Numbered from the stretch's first letter, positions 15,609-24,386 are shown. The stretch: 49,625 nt of DNA from Parvibaculum sp040390855 (GCA_040390855.1 JAZJXO010000033.1:1-49625), one strand, 5' to 3'. The notes: generated by a model from the sequence alone, not told the origin. Made by a program: numbers and translations.

Positions 15609-16033
15609 TGAGCGATTTGCGTCTGAGTGCAGAAGATGCGACCGACCTTGAAGTCATCTCGGCCTGCCTGCAGGACGCGGTGACGCAGGTGCGTGACCTT
15701 GTCTTCCTGCCCCATGCACGTCGTTTTGCGATGGTGGTCAATCGCTTCCGCTGGGAAGGCGAGGGTAAGTCCGCCACGCATGAGCGCGCCCGCTGCGGAC
15801 TTCATTTTGAAAGTGTGCTCGCCGCCCGCGTGCGCGGTATCGCTAAAGACCGCCCCGATGGCGTGCTCAATCTTCTCTCTATCCGCTTTGACGAATTTGA
15901 AGCGCCATCGGGAATTGTCACCCTCACATTCTCCGGTGGCGGAGAGATCCGCCTTGAGGTCGAAGCGCTTGAGGCAAGTCTGTCTGATCTCGGTCTGGTG
16001 TGGGACACACCGAACCTTCCGCAACACGATTGA
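15605..16033 (+). CDS. DUF2948 family protein
   Basis: The 142-residue protein matches the small family found between murA and hisD in alphaproteobacteria. DAVTQVRDLVFLPHARRFAM, FRWEGEG and GGEIRLEVEALEASLSDLGL are the conserved segments. It is predicted to be cytoplasmic and mixed alpha/beta, with no known activity. Either ATG 15605 or ATG 15608 may be the start; both overlap or abut the murA stop, so it is translationally coupled to murA. It ends 14 bp before hisD. Confidence 0.85.
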   Translation: MMSDLRLSAEDATDLEVISACLQDAVTQVRDLVFLPHARRFAMVVNRFRWEGEGKSATHERARCGLHFESVLAARVRGIAKDRPDGVLNLLSIRFDEFEAPSGIVTLTFSGGGEIRLEVEALEASLSDLGLVWDTPNLPQHD

Positions 16034-16047
16034 GTTAAGCAACCATC

Positions 16048-17340
16048 ATGGCGATCCGTTTAGACGCAAATGACAAAAGCTTTGAAGCCGCCTTCCGCGA
16101 ATTGCTCGGGGCAAAGCGCGAGACTTCCGTTGATGTGAACGACGTGGTGACCAAGATCATCGCGGATGTGCGCGTACGCGGTGATGAAGCGCTCGTCGAA
16201 CTCACCAACAAGTTTGACCGTTTGTCACTGACTGCAAAGACCTTGCGTATCCCCGATGCCGATCTTGATGCTGCGCTTGAGGCTTGCGACCCCGCAACGC
16301 TCGACGCGCTGAAGCTCGCCAAATCCCGCATCGAGGCCTATCACGCGCGTCAGAAGCCTGAAGATTCCCGCTTTACCGACGCTGCCGGTGTCAGCCTCGG
16401 TCACCGCTGGACGGCGGTTGGTGCGGTCGGCCTCTATGTGCCGGGCGGCACGGCGAATTATCCCTCATCCGTTTTGATGAACGCGGTGCCTGCCAAGGTC
16501 GCGGGCGTTAAACGCGTGGTGATGGTAGTCCCCACACCGGACGATAAAGTCAATCCGCTGGTGCTCGCCGCCGCGCGTCTTGCCGGTGTCGATGAAGTCT
16601 ACCGTGTCGGCGGCGCGCAGGCCGTGGCCGCACTCGCCTATGGCACGGCGACCATTGCGCCCGTTGATAAGATCGTCGGCCCCGGCAATGCTTTTGTCGC
16701 TGCCGCCAAACGTCAGGTCTTCGGCATTGTCGGCATCGACATGATTGCGGGACCCTCTGAAATTCTCGTCATTGCTGACGGGGATAATGATCCCGACTGG
16801 ATTGCCGCCGACCTTCTCTCGCAGGCCGAGCATGATGAAAGCTCGCAGTCGATCCTTATCACCGATGATGCAGACTTTGCCACCCGCGTTGAGGAGGCCG
16901 TGAAACGCCAACTTACGCTCCTGCCGCGCGAGACGACGGCGACGAAGAGTTGGGCCGATTTCGGCGCAGTGATTGTGGTGAAAAGTCTCGACGATGCCGT
17001 ACCGTTGGTAGATCGCCTTGCGCCGGAACATTTGGAAATCGCGCTTGATGAGCCTGAGGCCATGGCCGCTAAAATTTCCAACGCAGGCGCGATTTTCCTT
17101 GGCCGCTACACACCCGAAGCTGTCGGAGATTATGTGGCGGGCTCGAACCATGTCTTGCCGACCGCCCGCAGCGCGCGCTTCTCGTCGGGCCTCAATGTGC
17201 TCGACTTTATGAAACGCACTTCGATTGTACGTTGCGATGCGGCCTCACTTGCCGCTATCGGTCCTGCCGCTGTGGCGCTTGCCACGGCTGAGGGACTGGA
17301 GGCGCATGGTCGCTCTGTCTCCATTCGTCTCAATAAATAA
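16048..17340 (+). CDS. hisD: Histidinol dehydrogenase
   Basis: The 430-residue zinc enzyme oxidises L-histidinol to L-histidine in two NAD-dependent steps, the last steps of histidine synthesis. Visible signatures are the VGLYVPGGTANYPSSVLMNA loop, GAQAVAALAYGT, KIVGPGNAFVAAAKR, IDMIAGPSEILVIAD, DLLSQAEHDESSQS with a zinc-binding histidine, and LAPEHLEI with the catalytic Glu-His pair. Length is standard. It lies in the murA-yacG run rather than in a his operon, which is usual for these bacteria. Confidence 0.98.
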   Translation: MAIRLDANDKSFEAAFRELLGAKRETSVDVNDVVTKIIADVRVRGDEALVELTNKFDRLSLTAKTLRIPDADLDAALEACDPATLDALKLAKSRIEAYHARQKPEDSRFTDAAGVSLGHRWTAVGAVGLYVPGGTANYPSSVLMNAVPAKVAGVKRVVMVVPTPDDKVNPLVLAAARLAGVDEVYRVGGAQAVAALAYGTATIAPVDKIVGPGNAFVAAAKRQVFGIVGIDMIAGPSEILVIADGDNDPDWIAADLLSQAEHDESSQSILITDDADFATRVEEAVKRQLTLLPRETTATKSWADFGAVIVVKSLDDAVPLVDRLAPEHLEIALDEPEAMAAKISNAGAIFLGRYTPEAVGDYVAGSNHVLPTARSARFSSGLNVLDFMKRTSIVRCDAASLAAIGPAAVALATAEGLEAHGRSVSIRLNK

Positions 17341-17418
17341 ACCTCTCTCGCTCTCTTCCCGCAAATCGGCGTAAAGTGTCGCTCCGCGTCGGATTGACCC
17401 CTTTTTGAGCACATCGTT

Positions 17419-17907
17419 TTGGACACACTTGACGGCAAGTCGCGTTACCGGATCGCCGAGCTTGTGCTCGATGAACGCACCGTCATGCGCCGCAGTCCCG
17501 ATGTCGAGCACGAGCGCAAGGTCGCAATTTTCGATCTGCTGGAGGAAAACAGTTTCACCCCTCAAGGCAGTGACGGCGGACCTTATCTTTTGCATCTCGC
17601 CATCGAGGAAAATCGTCTCGTCTTCGACATCCGCCTTGAGGATAACCAGCCGCACGGCAAGATCATGCTGTCGCTCTCGCCCTTCCGCAAAATCATCAAA
17701 GATTATTTTCTGATTTGTGAAAGCTATTACGACGCCATCAAGACGGCTGCTCCCGCCCAGATCGAGGCGATAGATATGGGCCGTCGCGGTCTTCACAATG
17801 AAGGCTCGGAGCTTTTGAAGGAGCGCCTCACTGGCAAGGTGGAACTTGATTTCGGCACGGCGCGGCGTCTCTTCACGCTTATTTGTGTGCTGCATATCAA
17901 AGGCTGA
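17419..17907 (+). CDS. UPF0262 family protein
   Basis: The 162-residue product belongs to a conserved alphaproteobacterial family of unknown function, always near hisD and the phosphatase gene. Recognisable segments are RRSPDVEHERKVAIFDLLEE, GGPYLLHLAIEENRLVFDIR, PFRKIIKDYFLICESYYDAI and GTARRLFTLICVLHIKG. The start is taken at TTG 17419 because homologues begin about 20 residues before the EHER segment; the ribosome site is weak. No membrane segment or catalytic motif is apparent. It ends 7 bp before the phosphatase gene. Confidence 0.85.
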   Translation: MDTLDGKSRYRIAELVLDERTVMRRSPDVEHERKVAIFDLLEENSFTPQGSDGGPYLLHLAIEENRLVFDIRLEDNQPHGKIMLSLSPFRKIIKDYFLICESYYDAIKTAAPAQIEAIDMGRRGLHNEGSELLKERLTGKVELDFGTARRLFTLICVLHIKG

Positions 17908-17914
17908 CCCTGAT

Positions 17915-18388
17915 ATGAGCGCCGACATAAGCAATACTTTATCGAAGAAACCTCCGGGTTCGGTTCTTTTTACCTGCAATCTCAATTCCGTGCGCTCGCC
18001 TATGGCGGAAGCGCTGACAAAGCATCTCTACGGCAAGCGTTTCTATGTCGATAGCGCAGGCCTAGAGCCCACCGAGCGCGATCCGTTTGTCGTTTCCGTG
18101 ATGGAAGAGGCGGGCATTGACATGACGAAGGATCGCCCGCTCGCCATTGATGCCGTCGACATCGGCTCCTTCGATCTCGTGATCAGCCTGACGCCCGAAA
18201 GCTGCGCCCGCGTCACCGAGCTTGCCCGTGCGCAGGCCGTTGAGATTGAGTTCTGGCCGACGCTTGATCCGTTTGCGGCGGGCGAGGGCGGGACGCGTGA
18301 ACAACGCCTCACGGCCTATCGTCGTCTGCGCGATGATTTGCGCGCGATGATCGTCGCGCGCTTTGGTCCCTGCGACGCTGCGACCTGA
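17915..18388 (+). CDS. Low-molecular-weight protein-tyrosine-phosphatase-like protein
   Basis: The 157-residue product has the phosphate-binding loop CNLNSVRS (CX5R-S) right after the first strand (SVLFTC), followed by MAEALTKHLYG, and the later WPTLDPFAAGEG segment with the general-acid Asp. This is the fold shared by low-molecular-weight tyrosine phosphatases and thioredoxin-type arsenate reductases; the subfamily next to UPF0262 and infA is usually annotated as a phosphatase. An in-frame extension to 17846 overlaps UPF0262, so the ATG at 17915 is preferred. The substrate is unknown. Confidence 0.85.
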   Translation: MSADISNTLSKKPPGSVLFTCNLNSVRSPMAEALTKHLYGKRFYVDSAGLEPTERDPFVVSVMEEAGIDMTKDRPLAIDAVDIGSFDLVISLTPESCARVTELARAQAVEIEFWPTLDPFAAGEGGTREQRLTAYRRLRDDLRAMIVARFGPCDAAT

Positions 18389-18431
18389 GCCGCGTTTTCC
18401 TCGTTTTTCCCAGTAAATTCAGAGGCTTGCG

Positions 18432-18487
18432 CCGTGTGACCCTTGTAATACTGGGGATTATCCGCCTTTTCCCCCGTGTCACCCTTG
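18432..18487. repeat. Two near-identical 14-bp direct repeats before infA
   Basis: CCGTGTGACCCTTG (18432-18445) and CCGTGTCACCCTTG (18474-18487) differ by one base and are 42 bp apart, four helical turns, in the 150-bp gap before infA. This could be a pair of regulator sites or duplicated promoter elements; no known factor is recognised. Confidence 0.4.
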
Positions 18488-18538
18488 ATTTCGGCCCGCT
18501 TTGTGACCATTCTCCCGCCAAATCTCAAAGGAATTTGA

Positions 18539-18757
18539 ATGTCTAAAGAAGAACTGCTTGAGTTTCCTGGTACCGTGTCGGAATTGCTGCCGAACGCGAC
18601 GTTCCGCGTCAAACTTGAGAACGAGCATGAAATCATCGCCCACACGGCAGGCAAGATGCGCAAGAACCGTATCCGCGTGCTCGCCGGCGACAAGGTGCTG
18701 GTCGAAATGACGCCCTATGATCTCACCAAAGGCCGGATCACTTATCGTTTCAAGTAA
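18539..18757 (+). CDS. infA: Translation initiation factor IF-1
   Basis: The 72-residue protein is a single OB fold that binds the ribosomal A site during initiation. MSKEELLEFPGTVSELLPNA, TFRVKLENEHEIIAHTAGKM and RKNRIRVLAGDKVLVEMTPY DLTKGRITYRFK cover the whole family profile. The ATG at 18539 is preceded by AAAGGAA. The gene is followed 27 bp later by maf. Confidence 0.99.
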   Translation: MSKEELLEFPGTVSELLPNATFRVKLENEHEIIAHTAGKMRKNRIRVLAGDKVLVEMTPYDLTKGRITYRFK

Positions 18758-18784
18758 GTGTCTTGTCGCTTCATGTAAGCGCAT

Positions 18785-19369
18785 ATGACGTCTGAAACCC
18801 CTAAACTCATTCTCGCCAGTGCGAGCCCCCGTCGCTTAGATCTGCTGGCCCAGATCGGTATTGTGCCCGCAGACGTGCGAGCCCCCGATCTTGATGAAAC
18901 CCCGCTGAAAAATGAACTGCCCCGCGCCCATGCGATCCGTCTCGCGCGTGAGAAGGCATTGAGCATTGCGGGCGTTGAGCCCGGTTGCTTTGTCCTCGGT
19001 GCTGACACGGTTGTCGCTTGCGGCCGTCGCATCCTTCCCAAAGCGGAAATAGAAGCGCAGGCGCGGCAATGTCTGGCGCTTCTCTCGGGCCGTGCACACC
19101 GCGTCTACACCGCCGTCGCGCTTGTCGATCCGCAGGGTCAGGTGCGTGAACGCATTAGCGAAACCCGTGTCACCTTCAAGCGTCTGTCGGACTCTGAAAT
19201 GAATATCTATATCGCCGGTGGCGAATGGCAGGGCAAGGCAGGCGGCTATGCTATGCAGGGCGAGGCAGCAGCCTTCATCCGTTTGCTGAACGGAAGCTAT
19301 TCAGGTGTTGTGGGCCTGCCTCTCTTTGAGGCCGCAGCCCTTCTCACCCATGCGGGGATTTCCGGTTAA
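18785..19369 (+). CDS. maf: Maf-family nucleotide pyrophosphatase
   Basis: The 194-residue enzyme hydrolyses nucleoside triphosphates, especially dTTP/UTP or modified nucleotides, to monophosphates. LILASASPRRLDLLAQIGI at the N-terminus, the central GADTVVACGRRILPKA and GEWQGKAGGYAMQGEAAAFI followed by GSYSGVVGLPLFE are the family's conserved blocks, with the catalytic Asp in GADTVV. Family members are cytoplasmic. It sits between infA and the RNase E/G gene, the usual alphaproteobacterial arrangement. Confidence 0.95.
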   Translation: MTSETPKLILASASPRRLDLLAQIGIVPADVRAPDLDETPLKNELPRAHAIRLAREKALSIAGVEPGCFVLGADTVVACGRRILPKAEIEAQARQCLALLSGRAHRVYTAVALVDPQGQVRERISETRVTFKRLSDSEMNIYIAGGEWQGKAGGYAMQGEAAAFIRLLNGSYSGVVGLPLFEAAALLTHAGISG

Positions 19370-19489
19370 CCGTCCGCTTTGAGCCCTATCCTTCACAAAA
19401 AACGGTGTTAGGATTATCCCCAATGGGGAATTTTAGAGGATCGGCAGGCATCGGATGTGGGGATATCCTGTGCGTGTCCAAGGGAATTT

Positions 19490-21010
19490 ATGTCCGAGGA
19501 AGTGCTTATCAATGTCGGACCGGGCGAGACGCGTGTTTGTGTCGTCGAAAACGGTCGTCCTGTCGAACTCATTTTGGAGCGCACGCAGGAAGACGACGTG
19601 AAAGAAAAAACAGGTCGCGCCGGACATTCGCTGCTCGGTAATATATTCATGGGCCGCGTCCAGCGTGTACTGCCCGGAATGCAGGCCGCCTTTGTCGAAA
19701 TCGGATTGGAACGCGCGGGCTTCCTCGGTGCCCGTGAAGCCCGCTGCCTTTGCGAACTGACGCATCTGGATGAGCATGTGCTCCCGCCCATCTCGGCTTG
19801 CGTCACCGAAGGCCAGATCATTCTTGTGCAGGCCGTTAAAGACCCCATTGGCGACAAGGGCGCGCGTCTGTCGGCCAATGTCACATTGCCCGGCCGCCTT
19901 CTCGTGCTTGTCCCCAATCAATCCGGTGTCGCGCTGTCACGCCGCATCGAAGACGAGGCCGAACGCGAACGCCTGACCGTCCTGGTTGAGGAAATGATCG
20001 CCCGCTTCGGCTCGATGGGTGTGACGGGCGAGCCCGCCGGTTTCATCGTGCGCACGGCGGCCATCGGCGCCACAGCCGAGGATATTGCCGCCGACGCGCG
20101 AGCGCTCGCCGAAGAATGGCGCAAACTGCGCGAGACAGAAAAGCGCTCATCGGCGCCGAGTGTCGTCTTCCACGATCTGGATCCTGTCGCCAAAACCATG
20201 CGCGATTACGTCAGCACCGACACGTCGCGCGTGCTGATTGACAATGCCGATGCCTTCGGTGAAGCGCAGCGCTATTGCCGCCGCGCCATGCCGGAGCTTC
20301 TTGACCGCGTCCATCTCTACAATGGTCCGGGGCCTTTGTTTTCGCTCTATGACATAGACGGCGAGATCGAAAACGCGCTTGAGCCCCGCGTCGAGTTGAA
20401 ATCCGGCGGCTGGATCACGATTGAAACGACGGAAGCCTTGACTGCCATCGACGTAAATTCGGGCCGCTATACTGCATCAACCGGTCTTGAAGACACGAGC
20501 GCAGCGATTAATCTCGAAGCGGTTGACGAGATCATCTACCAGCTCCGCCTGCGCGGTACGGGTGGTCTTATCGTCATCGACTTCATTCATATGAACAACC
20601 CCGAGAACAACGCCAAAGTCATTGATGCGTTGAATGCAGGCTTTGCGAATGACCGCGTGCCGACGCAGATTTCCGGCATGTCGGAATTTGGTCTCGTGGA
20701 AATGACGCGCAAACGCGTGCGCGAGCCGTTGAATAAACTTCTCACCGAACCTGCTTATCCCCATGGTCGCCCCCGCCGCAAAACCTGCGCGACGGTTGCA
20801 AACGATCTGATGCGCAAAATCGCCTGCGAAGCTGCTGCCGCACCGGGTCGCGCTCTGGCGGCGCGTGCGGCACCCGATGTGGTTGACTGGCTTGAGCGCG
20901 GCAATGCCTATCTCGTTGAGCGGTTGCGTGCGCGTATCGCGGGCGAGGTGCGGTTCATCGCGGAAGCCGCTTATCCCCGCGACCGGATTGATGTCAGCGT
21001 CGTGCAGTGA
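19490..21010 (+). CDS. rng: Ribonuclease E/G family endoribonuclease
   Basis: The 506-residue protein matches RNase G-length enzymes that cut single-stranded RNA in 16S rRNA maturation and mRNA decay. An S1 domain (LGNIFMGRVQRVLPGMQAAF and following) precedes the catalytic domain, in which D321 (TAIDVNSG) and D364 (IVIDFIHM) correspond to the metal-binding pair of RNase E, 43 residues apart as in E. coli (D303/D346). The Zn-link cysteines of RNase E are not in the usual CxxC form (KTCATV only). There is no long disordered scaffold tail, so it should not build a degradosome. The ATG at 19490, after AAGGGAATTT, is chosen over 19457. The stop overlaps the yacG start. Confidence 0.93.
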   Translation: MSEEVLINVGPGETRVCVVENGRPVELILERTQEDDVKEKTGRAGHSLLGNIFMGRVQRVLPGMQAAFVEIGLERAGFLGAREARCLCELTHLDEHVLPPISACVTEGQIILVQAVKDPIGDKGARLSANVTLPGRLLVLVPNQSGVALSRRIEDEAERERLTVLVEEMIARFGSMGVTGEPAGFIVRTAAIGATAEDIAADARALAEEWRKLRETEKRSSAPSVVFHDLDPVAKTMRDYVSTDTSRVLIDNADAFGEAQRYCRRAMPELLDRVHLYNGPGPLFSLYDIDGEIENALEPRVELKSGGWITIETTEALTAIDVNSGRYTASTGLEDTSAAINLEAVDEIIYQLRLRGTGGLIVIDFIHMNNPENNAKVIDALNAGFANDRVPTQISGMSEFGLVEMTRKRVREPLNKLLTEPAYPHGRPRRKTCATVANDLMRKIACEAAAAPGRALAARAAPDVVDWLERGNAYLVERLRARIAGEVRFIAEAAYPRDRIDVSVVQ

Positions 21011-21249
21011 TGACGGACGAAAAACCGAGCAAGCGTCCCGAGAATGTCGTGCCCCTGCGGGCCCCGCGCCCCTGCGCCATTTGCGGTAAGAAGGCGACGG
21101 CGGAGTTCCACCCCTTCTGCTCTAAACATTGCGCCGACGTGGACCTCAACCGCTGGCTCAAGGGCTCATATGCCATTCCGGCGGTTGAGCCGCCGGACGT
21201 TTGGTCCGAAGGGGGAAGTGATGAAACGGGCAATTCCGACCGCGAATAA
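21010..21249 (+). CDS. yacG: DNA gyrase inhibitor YacG (zinc-binding)
   Basis: The 79-residue product has the YacG zinc ribbon: CAICGKK and, about 18 residues later, CSKHCADVDLNRWLKGSYAI, supplying four cysteines. YacG binds the C-terminal region of GyrB and blocks DNA binding. The start is the ATG at 21010 that overlaps the preceding stop (TGATG), so it is coupled to the ribonuclease gene. The C-terminal tail is acidic and disordered, as usual. It closes the run that starts with murA. Confidence 0.93.
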   Translation: MTDEKPSKRPENVVPLRAPRPCAICGKKATAEFHPFCSKHCADVDLNRWLKGSYAIPAVEPPDVWSEGGSDETGNSDRE

Positions 21250-21393
21250 AGGACCTTGTTGAGCCTGCGCCAAGATGCGCGGGGATTTAGGCTTTTTCGC
21301 CCGATTTAAGCCCTTTCGGGCGCTGGACAGGCCCAACCCAATCTCTTATAAGGCCCATGCCTCGCGTGACCGGAACCGGTCCGCCCGAGGTTT

Positions 21394-21469
21394 GCCCGGG
21401 TAGCTCAGTTGGTAGAGCATGCGACTGAAAATCGCAGTGTCGGTGGTTCGATCCCGCCCCCGGGCACCA
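21394..21469 (+). tRNA. tRNA-Phe (GAA anticodon)
   Basis: Begins GCCCGGGTAGCTCAGTTGG and ends CCCCGGGCACCA. The acceptor stem GCCCGGG/CCCGGGC, anticodon stem TGCGA/TCGCA with loop CTGAAAA (anticodon GAA) and T stem GGTGG/CCGCC (one G-C/T-G wobble) are intact. Discriminator A and CCA are encoded. Two small virion-like genes lie directly downstream of its 3' end. Confidence 0.96.
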
Positions 21470-21633
21470 TTCCCAAACTTAGCTCTGACCGATTTATGCA
21501 CCTGAGCATACATAACCCATCAGCTCGTTTATGTGATCGGGCTTTGCATAAAAACTTTTGTCAAACTTATCCTCACCCTGACGATCTGAGTTTAGCTTTT
21601 CCCGCATCGGTTTTTGATGAGAGAGGAAATGGC

Positions 21634-21903
21634 ATGGCTATGATTTTGAACGGCAAGACGACGAACGGGTCTTCGTCGGTGGTGGATTGGACAGGCGGCA
21701 CGGGCACGTTCTGGGCTTGGGGCACGTTCGGCGGCGCGACGGTGGCGCTGGAGGCAAGTCCTGACGGCACAACGTGGATTCCCATCGGGACAGGTGTGAG
21801 TTTCGGACAGAACGGTATCGGTGCTTTCGCACTGTCGCCGTGCAAATTACGCGCGACGGTATCGGGCGCGACGGGCACAACCAATGTCAATGCCTCTGCA
21901 TGA
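21634..21903 (+). CDS. Small beta-rich, phage-virion-like protein
   Basis: The 89-residue product (MAMILNGKTTNGSSSVVDWT, then GTGTFWAWGTFGGATVALEA, SPDGTTWIPIGTGVSF) is rich in Gly, Thr and Trp and predicted all-beta. The VALEASPDGTTWIPIG pattern recalls short accessory domains on phage tail or capsid decoration proteins; this is a resemblance only. The frame is open back through the tRNA, but the ATG at 21634 has AGAGGA just upstream and starts the ordered part. Its stop overlaps the next gene by four bases (ATGA), so the two form a coupled pair. Position 165 bp after tRNA-Phe suggests a remnant of an integrated element. No other phage gene is present. Confidence 0.55.
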   Translation: MAMILNGKTTNGSSSVVDWTGGTGTFWAWGTFGGATVALEASPDGTTWIPIGTGVSFGQNGIGAFALSPCKLRATVSGATGTTNVNASA

Positions 21904-22169
21904 TCAAAGCGCGTGGGGTCGATGCCGAATCATTTTCTGCCGCTATGATGCCGGTGCCGTGTGGATTTTCAGATGACGAAGACCCGCACGGCACGAACGG
22001 ATTTGAAGGAGCGAAAAGCGTGATCGGCGTGTTGATTGTGATCGGAGCCATCATTCTGGCGGCGATGTTTTTCGTGCTTTACGTGCGTGCTATCGCCGCT
22101 GAGAAGCGCGCGGATGTGCTCTCGAACGAGATCGCAATGCTGCGCGACGAGCTTGATAAGCGGCGTTAG
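21900..22169 (+). CDS. Small single-pass membrane protein with coiled-coil tail
   Basis: The 89-residue protein has about 40 polar residues, a transmembrane helix (VIGVLIVIGAIILAAMFFVL) and a charged helical tail (AAEKRADVLSNEIAMLRDEL) likely to form a coiled coil. I do not recognise a family. It starts at the ATG overlapping the stop of the virion-like gene. A GTG at 22020, at the transmembrane helix, is an alternative start. The end overlaps the convergent desaturase gene by four bases. A phage-derived membrane or spanin-like role is possible but unsupported. Confidence 0.5.
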   Translation: MIKARGVDAESFSAAMMPVPCGFSDDEDPHGTNGFEGAKSVIGVLIVIGAIILAAMFFVLYVRAIAAEKRADVLSNEIAMLRDELDKRR

Positions 22170-23026
22170 ATGTCCACAATCGCCGAGCCGTCCGCCTCGA
22201 TATGGTGGCGGATGTCATTGAAGAGCCTCCCTTGTGCATAGAAGGGCACACGCGGGAAAGCATGGTGGACAAGGTGGTAGGACTGCCACAAGTCGAAGGG
22301 GCGCATGAGTGTGCCCGTCAGTCCGTGAAAGACATAAGTGGTGCTGTTATCGGTCCGTCCTTTGCCAGCACGCGGAAAATGCGGAAACCAGACGAACATG
22401 ATTCCCATGACAAAGATGTTCATATAGCCCGCGAGCGGCCAGAGGACGAGGAGCTTGTAGTTTCCGGTGGTGGCCCAGACATATGAGCCGATGGAGAGCG
22501 TGATTACCCAGGTCATCACGATCCAGAAATAAGCGAAGTAGCCGCCGCGCACTTTCGCGTAAGCCCTCGATTTGGCGTAGAAATACAAGTAATGCTGCGG
22601 GATCGTGGCAGCGCGGAAAATAACATTGAGGGGGTTGTAACCCTTCACCCATTCGTCGGGGTCAAGCGCGCCGTTGTTCACATGAGAGTGATGCCAGACA
22701 TGGAGATCGCCCCAACCGCGATAAGGGACCATGTTGACGTGACCGCAAATCCATCCGAGCACGGAGTTCAGCCACGCGCTTTTGCCGTGTCCGATATTGC
22801 CATGCGATGCCTCGTGCATGGTCGCAAAAATAAAGAACATGAAATAGACATTGGTGAGGAAGGCGGCCCAGAGGGGCACGGCCCCTGTGAATCCCAACCA
22901 TGTGGATGCGCCGATAACGGATAATCCGAAGGCCGTCCACAGGATGATCAGCCAATCTATCCCCGATTTGACATGGGTGCGCGCGATCTCGACCGCACTT
23001 AATCCCCTGTTCGACATATCGTTCAT
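22166..23026 (-). CDS. Membrane fatty acid desaturase-like protein
   Basis: The 286-residue membrane protein has the three histidine clusters of integral-membrane di-iron desaturases and hydroxylases: HEASHGNIGH (~71), HVWHHSHVNN (~108) and HLVHHAFP (~257), separated by hydrophobic segments. It would introduce a double bond or hydroxyl into a fatty acyl or carotenoid-like chain using O2 and a reductant; the substrate cannot be told. ATG 23024-23026 or an internal Met three codons later could be the start. A 142-bp gap separates it from the PHB depolymerase gene on the same strand. Confidence 0.8.
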   Translation of the reverse strand: MNDMSNRGLSAVEIARTHVKSGIDWLIILWTAFGLSVIGASTWLGFTGAVPLWAAFLTNVYFMFFIFATMHEASHGNIGHGKSAWLNSVLGWICGHVNMVPYRGWGDLHVWHHSHVNNGALDPDEWVKGYNPLNVIFRAATIPQHYLYFYAKSRAYAKVRGGYFAYFWIVMTWVITLSIGSYVWATTGNYKLLVLWPLAGYMNIFVMGIMFVWFPHFPRAGKGRTDNSTTYVFHGLTGTLMRPFDLWQSYHLVHHAFPRVPFYAQGRLFNDIRHHIEADGSAIVDI

Positions 23027-23168
23027 GGCCCGGATCCCGCTCGCTGGCGCTCACCATAGAGTCAAATTGTATCTGATTGCAACGAGCGCAGGCAACGAAA
23101 CACCTTCGGTTCTTGCAAGAGATCGTCGGTTTCCATGTCGAGATCGTTGACCGGTTCGTTGAGGCCTG

Positions 23169-24386
23169 TCAGTCGTTCGAGCCGATCACATTGCGCAGGA
23201 TCGGATAGATCTGCCCGGCCCATTTGGAGCCGGAAAAGACGCCATAATGACCGACACCGGGTTGGAGGTGGTGACGCTTCTTGTACGGACGAATACCCGT
23301 GCATAAGTCATGCGCGGCCATGGTCTGACCGACCGAGCAAATGTCGTCGCGTTCGCCCTCGACGGTGAGGAGTGCCGTCTTGCGGATGGCGGCTGGCTCG
23401 ACGAGCTCGCCATGCCATGTGAGTTCGCCCTTGGGGAGCAGGTGCTCCTGAAACACCTGGTTGACAGTTTCGAGATAGAACTCCGCAGTGAGATCGAGGA
23501 CAGCGAAATACTCGTCGTAAAAATGTTTCGTGAATTCGGCCTTGTCATTATCCCCGCGTGCGAGCGCCCCGAACAGGTCGATATGCGTGTCGGTATGGCG
23601 CTTGGGGTTCATGGACATGAAAGCATTGAGCTGGACGAAGCCCGGATAGACCTTGCGGCCCGCACCTGGAAAACCGGCGGGGACACAGGAGATGAGATTT
23701 TTCTCAAACCACTGAATGGAATGCGTCGTCGCAAGCTCGTTGACGCTGGTGGGATTGATGCGCGTGTCGATAGGACCGGCCATCAGGGTCATCGAGGCGG
23801 GCTGACAGGGATTGCCCGTCTGCGCCATGACGGCGACGGCGGCGAAAGCATGGGCGCAGGGCTGACAGACCGACACAAGATGCGCGCCGGGGCCGAGCGC
23901 TTCCAGAAACTTGATGACGTGATCGACATATTCGTCGAAGCCGAAGCGGCCGTGCTCGGTGCCGATGTCGCGGGCATTGTGCCAGTCGGTGATATAGACG
24001 TCATGGTCGGGCAGCAGCACCTCCACAGTGTTGCGGAGGAGGGTGGCAAAATGGCCCGAGAGGGGCGCGACGACGAGAACGCGGGGCTGCTGCGGGACAC
24101 TTTCTTTTTTGAAACGCAGCATCGTGCCAAAGGGTGTGACGCAGGCGGGAACCTCGGTGACGGGGACGTCCTTGCCATTGACAAGTACGCTCTCGATGCC
24201 GAAAGGCGGGCGCGTATGGCTGAGGCCTGCGCGCGAGATCATTTCAAAGGCAGCAGACAAATGGCGCAGCGCCGGATTGTCGTAATAGGCGAGCGAAGAC
24301 CCGTTGATGAGGTTCGCAGCAGCGTCCGCCATAGCCCGGACCGGTTTCATCAGGTCGGCTTGCAACTGATAGGCGTAATACAGCAT
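23169..24386 (-). CDS. phaZ: Intracellular polyhydroxybutyrate depolymerase
   Basis: The 405-residue cytoplasmic enzyme degrades PHB storage granules. It has the cysteine-nucleophile version of the lipase box typical of intracellular PhaZ (HLVSVCQPCAHAFAAVAVMA, C174), with Asp in GERDDICSVGQ and His in PGVGHYGVFSG completing the triad. SGHFATLLRNTVEVLLPDHD and VYITDWHNAR are family blocks. The start is placed at the ATG 24384-24386 preceded by GGAG, giving the conserved MLYYAYQLQ beginning; the frame extends to a GTG at 24410. With acetoacetyl-CoA synthetase at 29.3 kb it supplies two steps of PHB-to-acetyl-CoA conversion. The divergent GST gene begins 240 bp away. Confidence 0.93.
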   Translation of the reverse strand: MLYYAYQLQADLMKPVRAMADAAANLINGSSLAYYDNPALRHLSAAFEMISRAGLSHTRPPFGIESVLVNGKDVPVTEVPACVTPFGTMLRFKKESVPQQPRVLVVAPLSGHFATLLRNTVEVLLPDHDVYITDWHNARDIGTEHGRFGFDEYVDHVIKFLEALGPGAHLVSVCQPCAHAFAAVAVMAQTGNPCQPASMTLMAGPIDTRINPTSVNELATTHSIQWFEKNLISCVPAGFPGAGRKVYPGFVQLNAFMSMNPKRHTDTHIDLFGALARGDNDKAEFTKHFYDEYFAVLDLTAEFYLETVNQVFQEHLLPKGELTWHGELVEPAAIRKTALLTVEGERDDICSVGQTMAAHDLCTGIRPYKKRHHLQPGVGHYGVFSGSKWAGQIYPILRNVIGSND

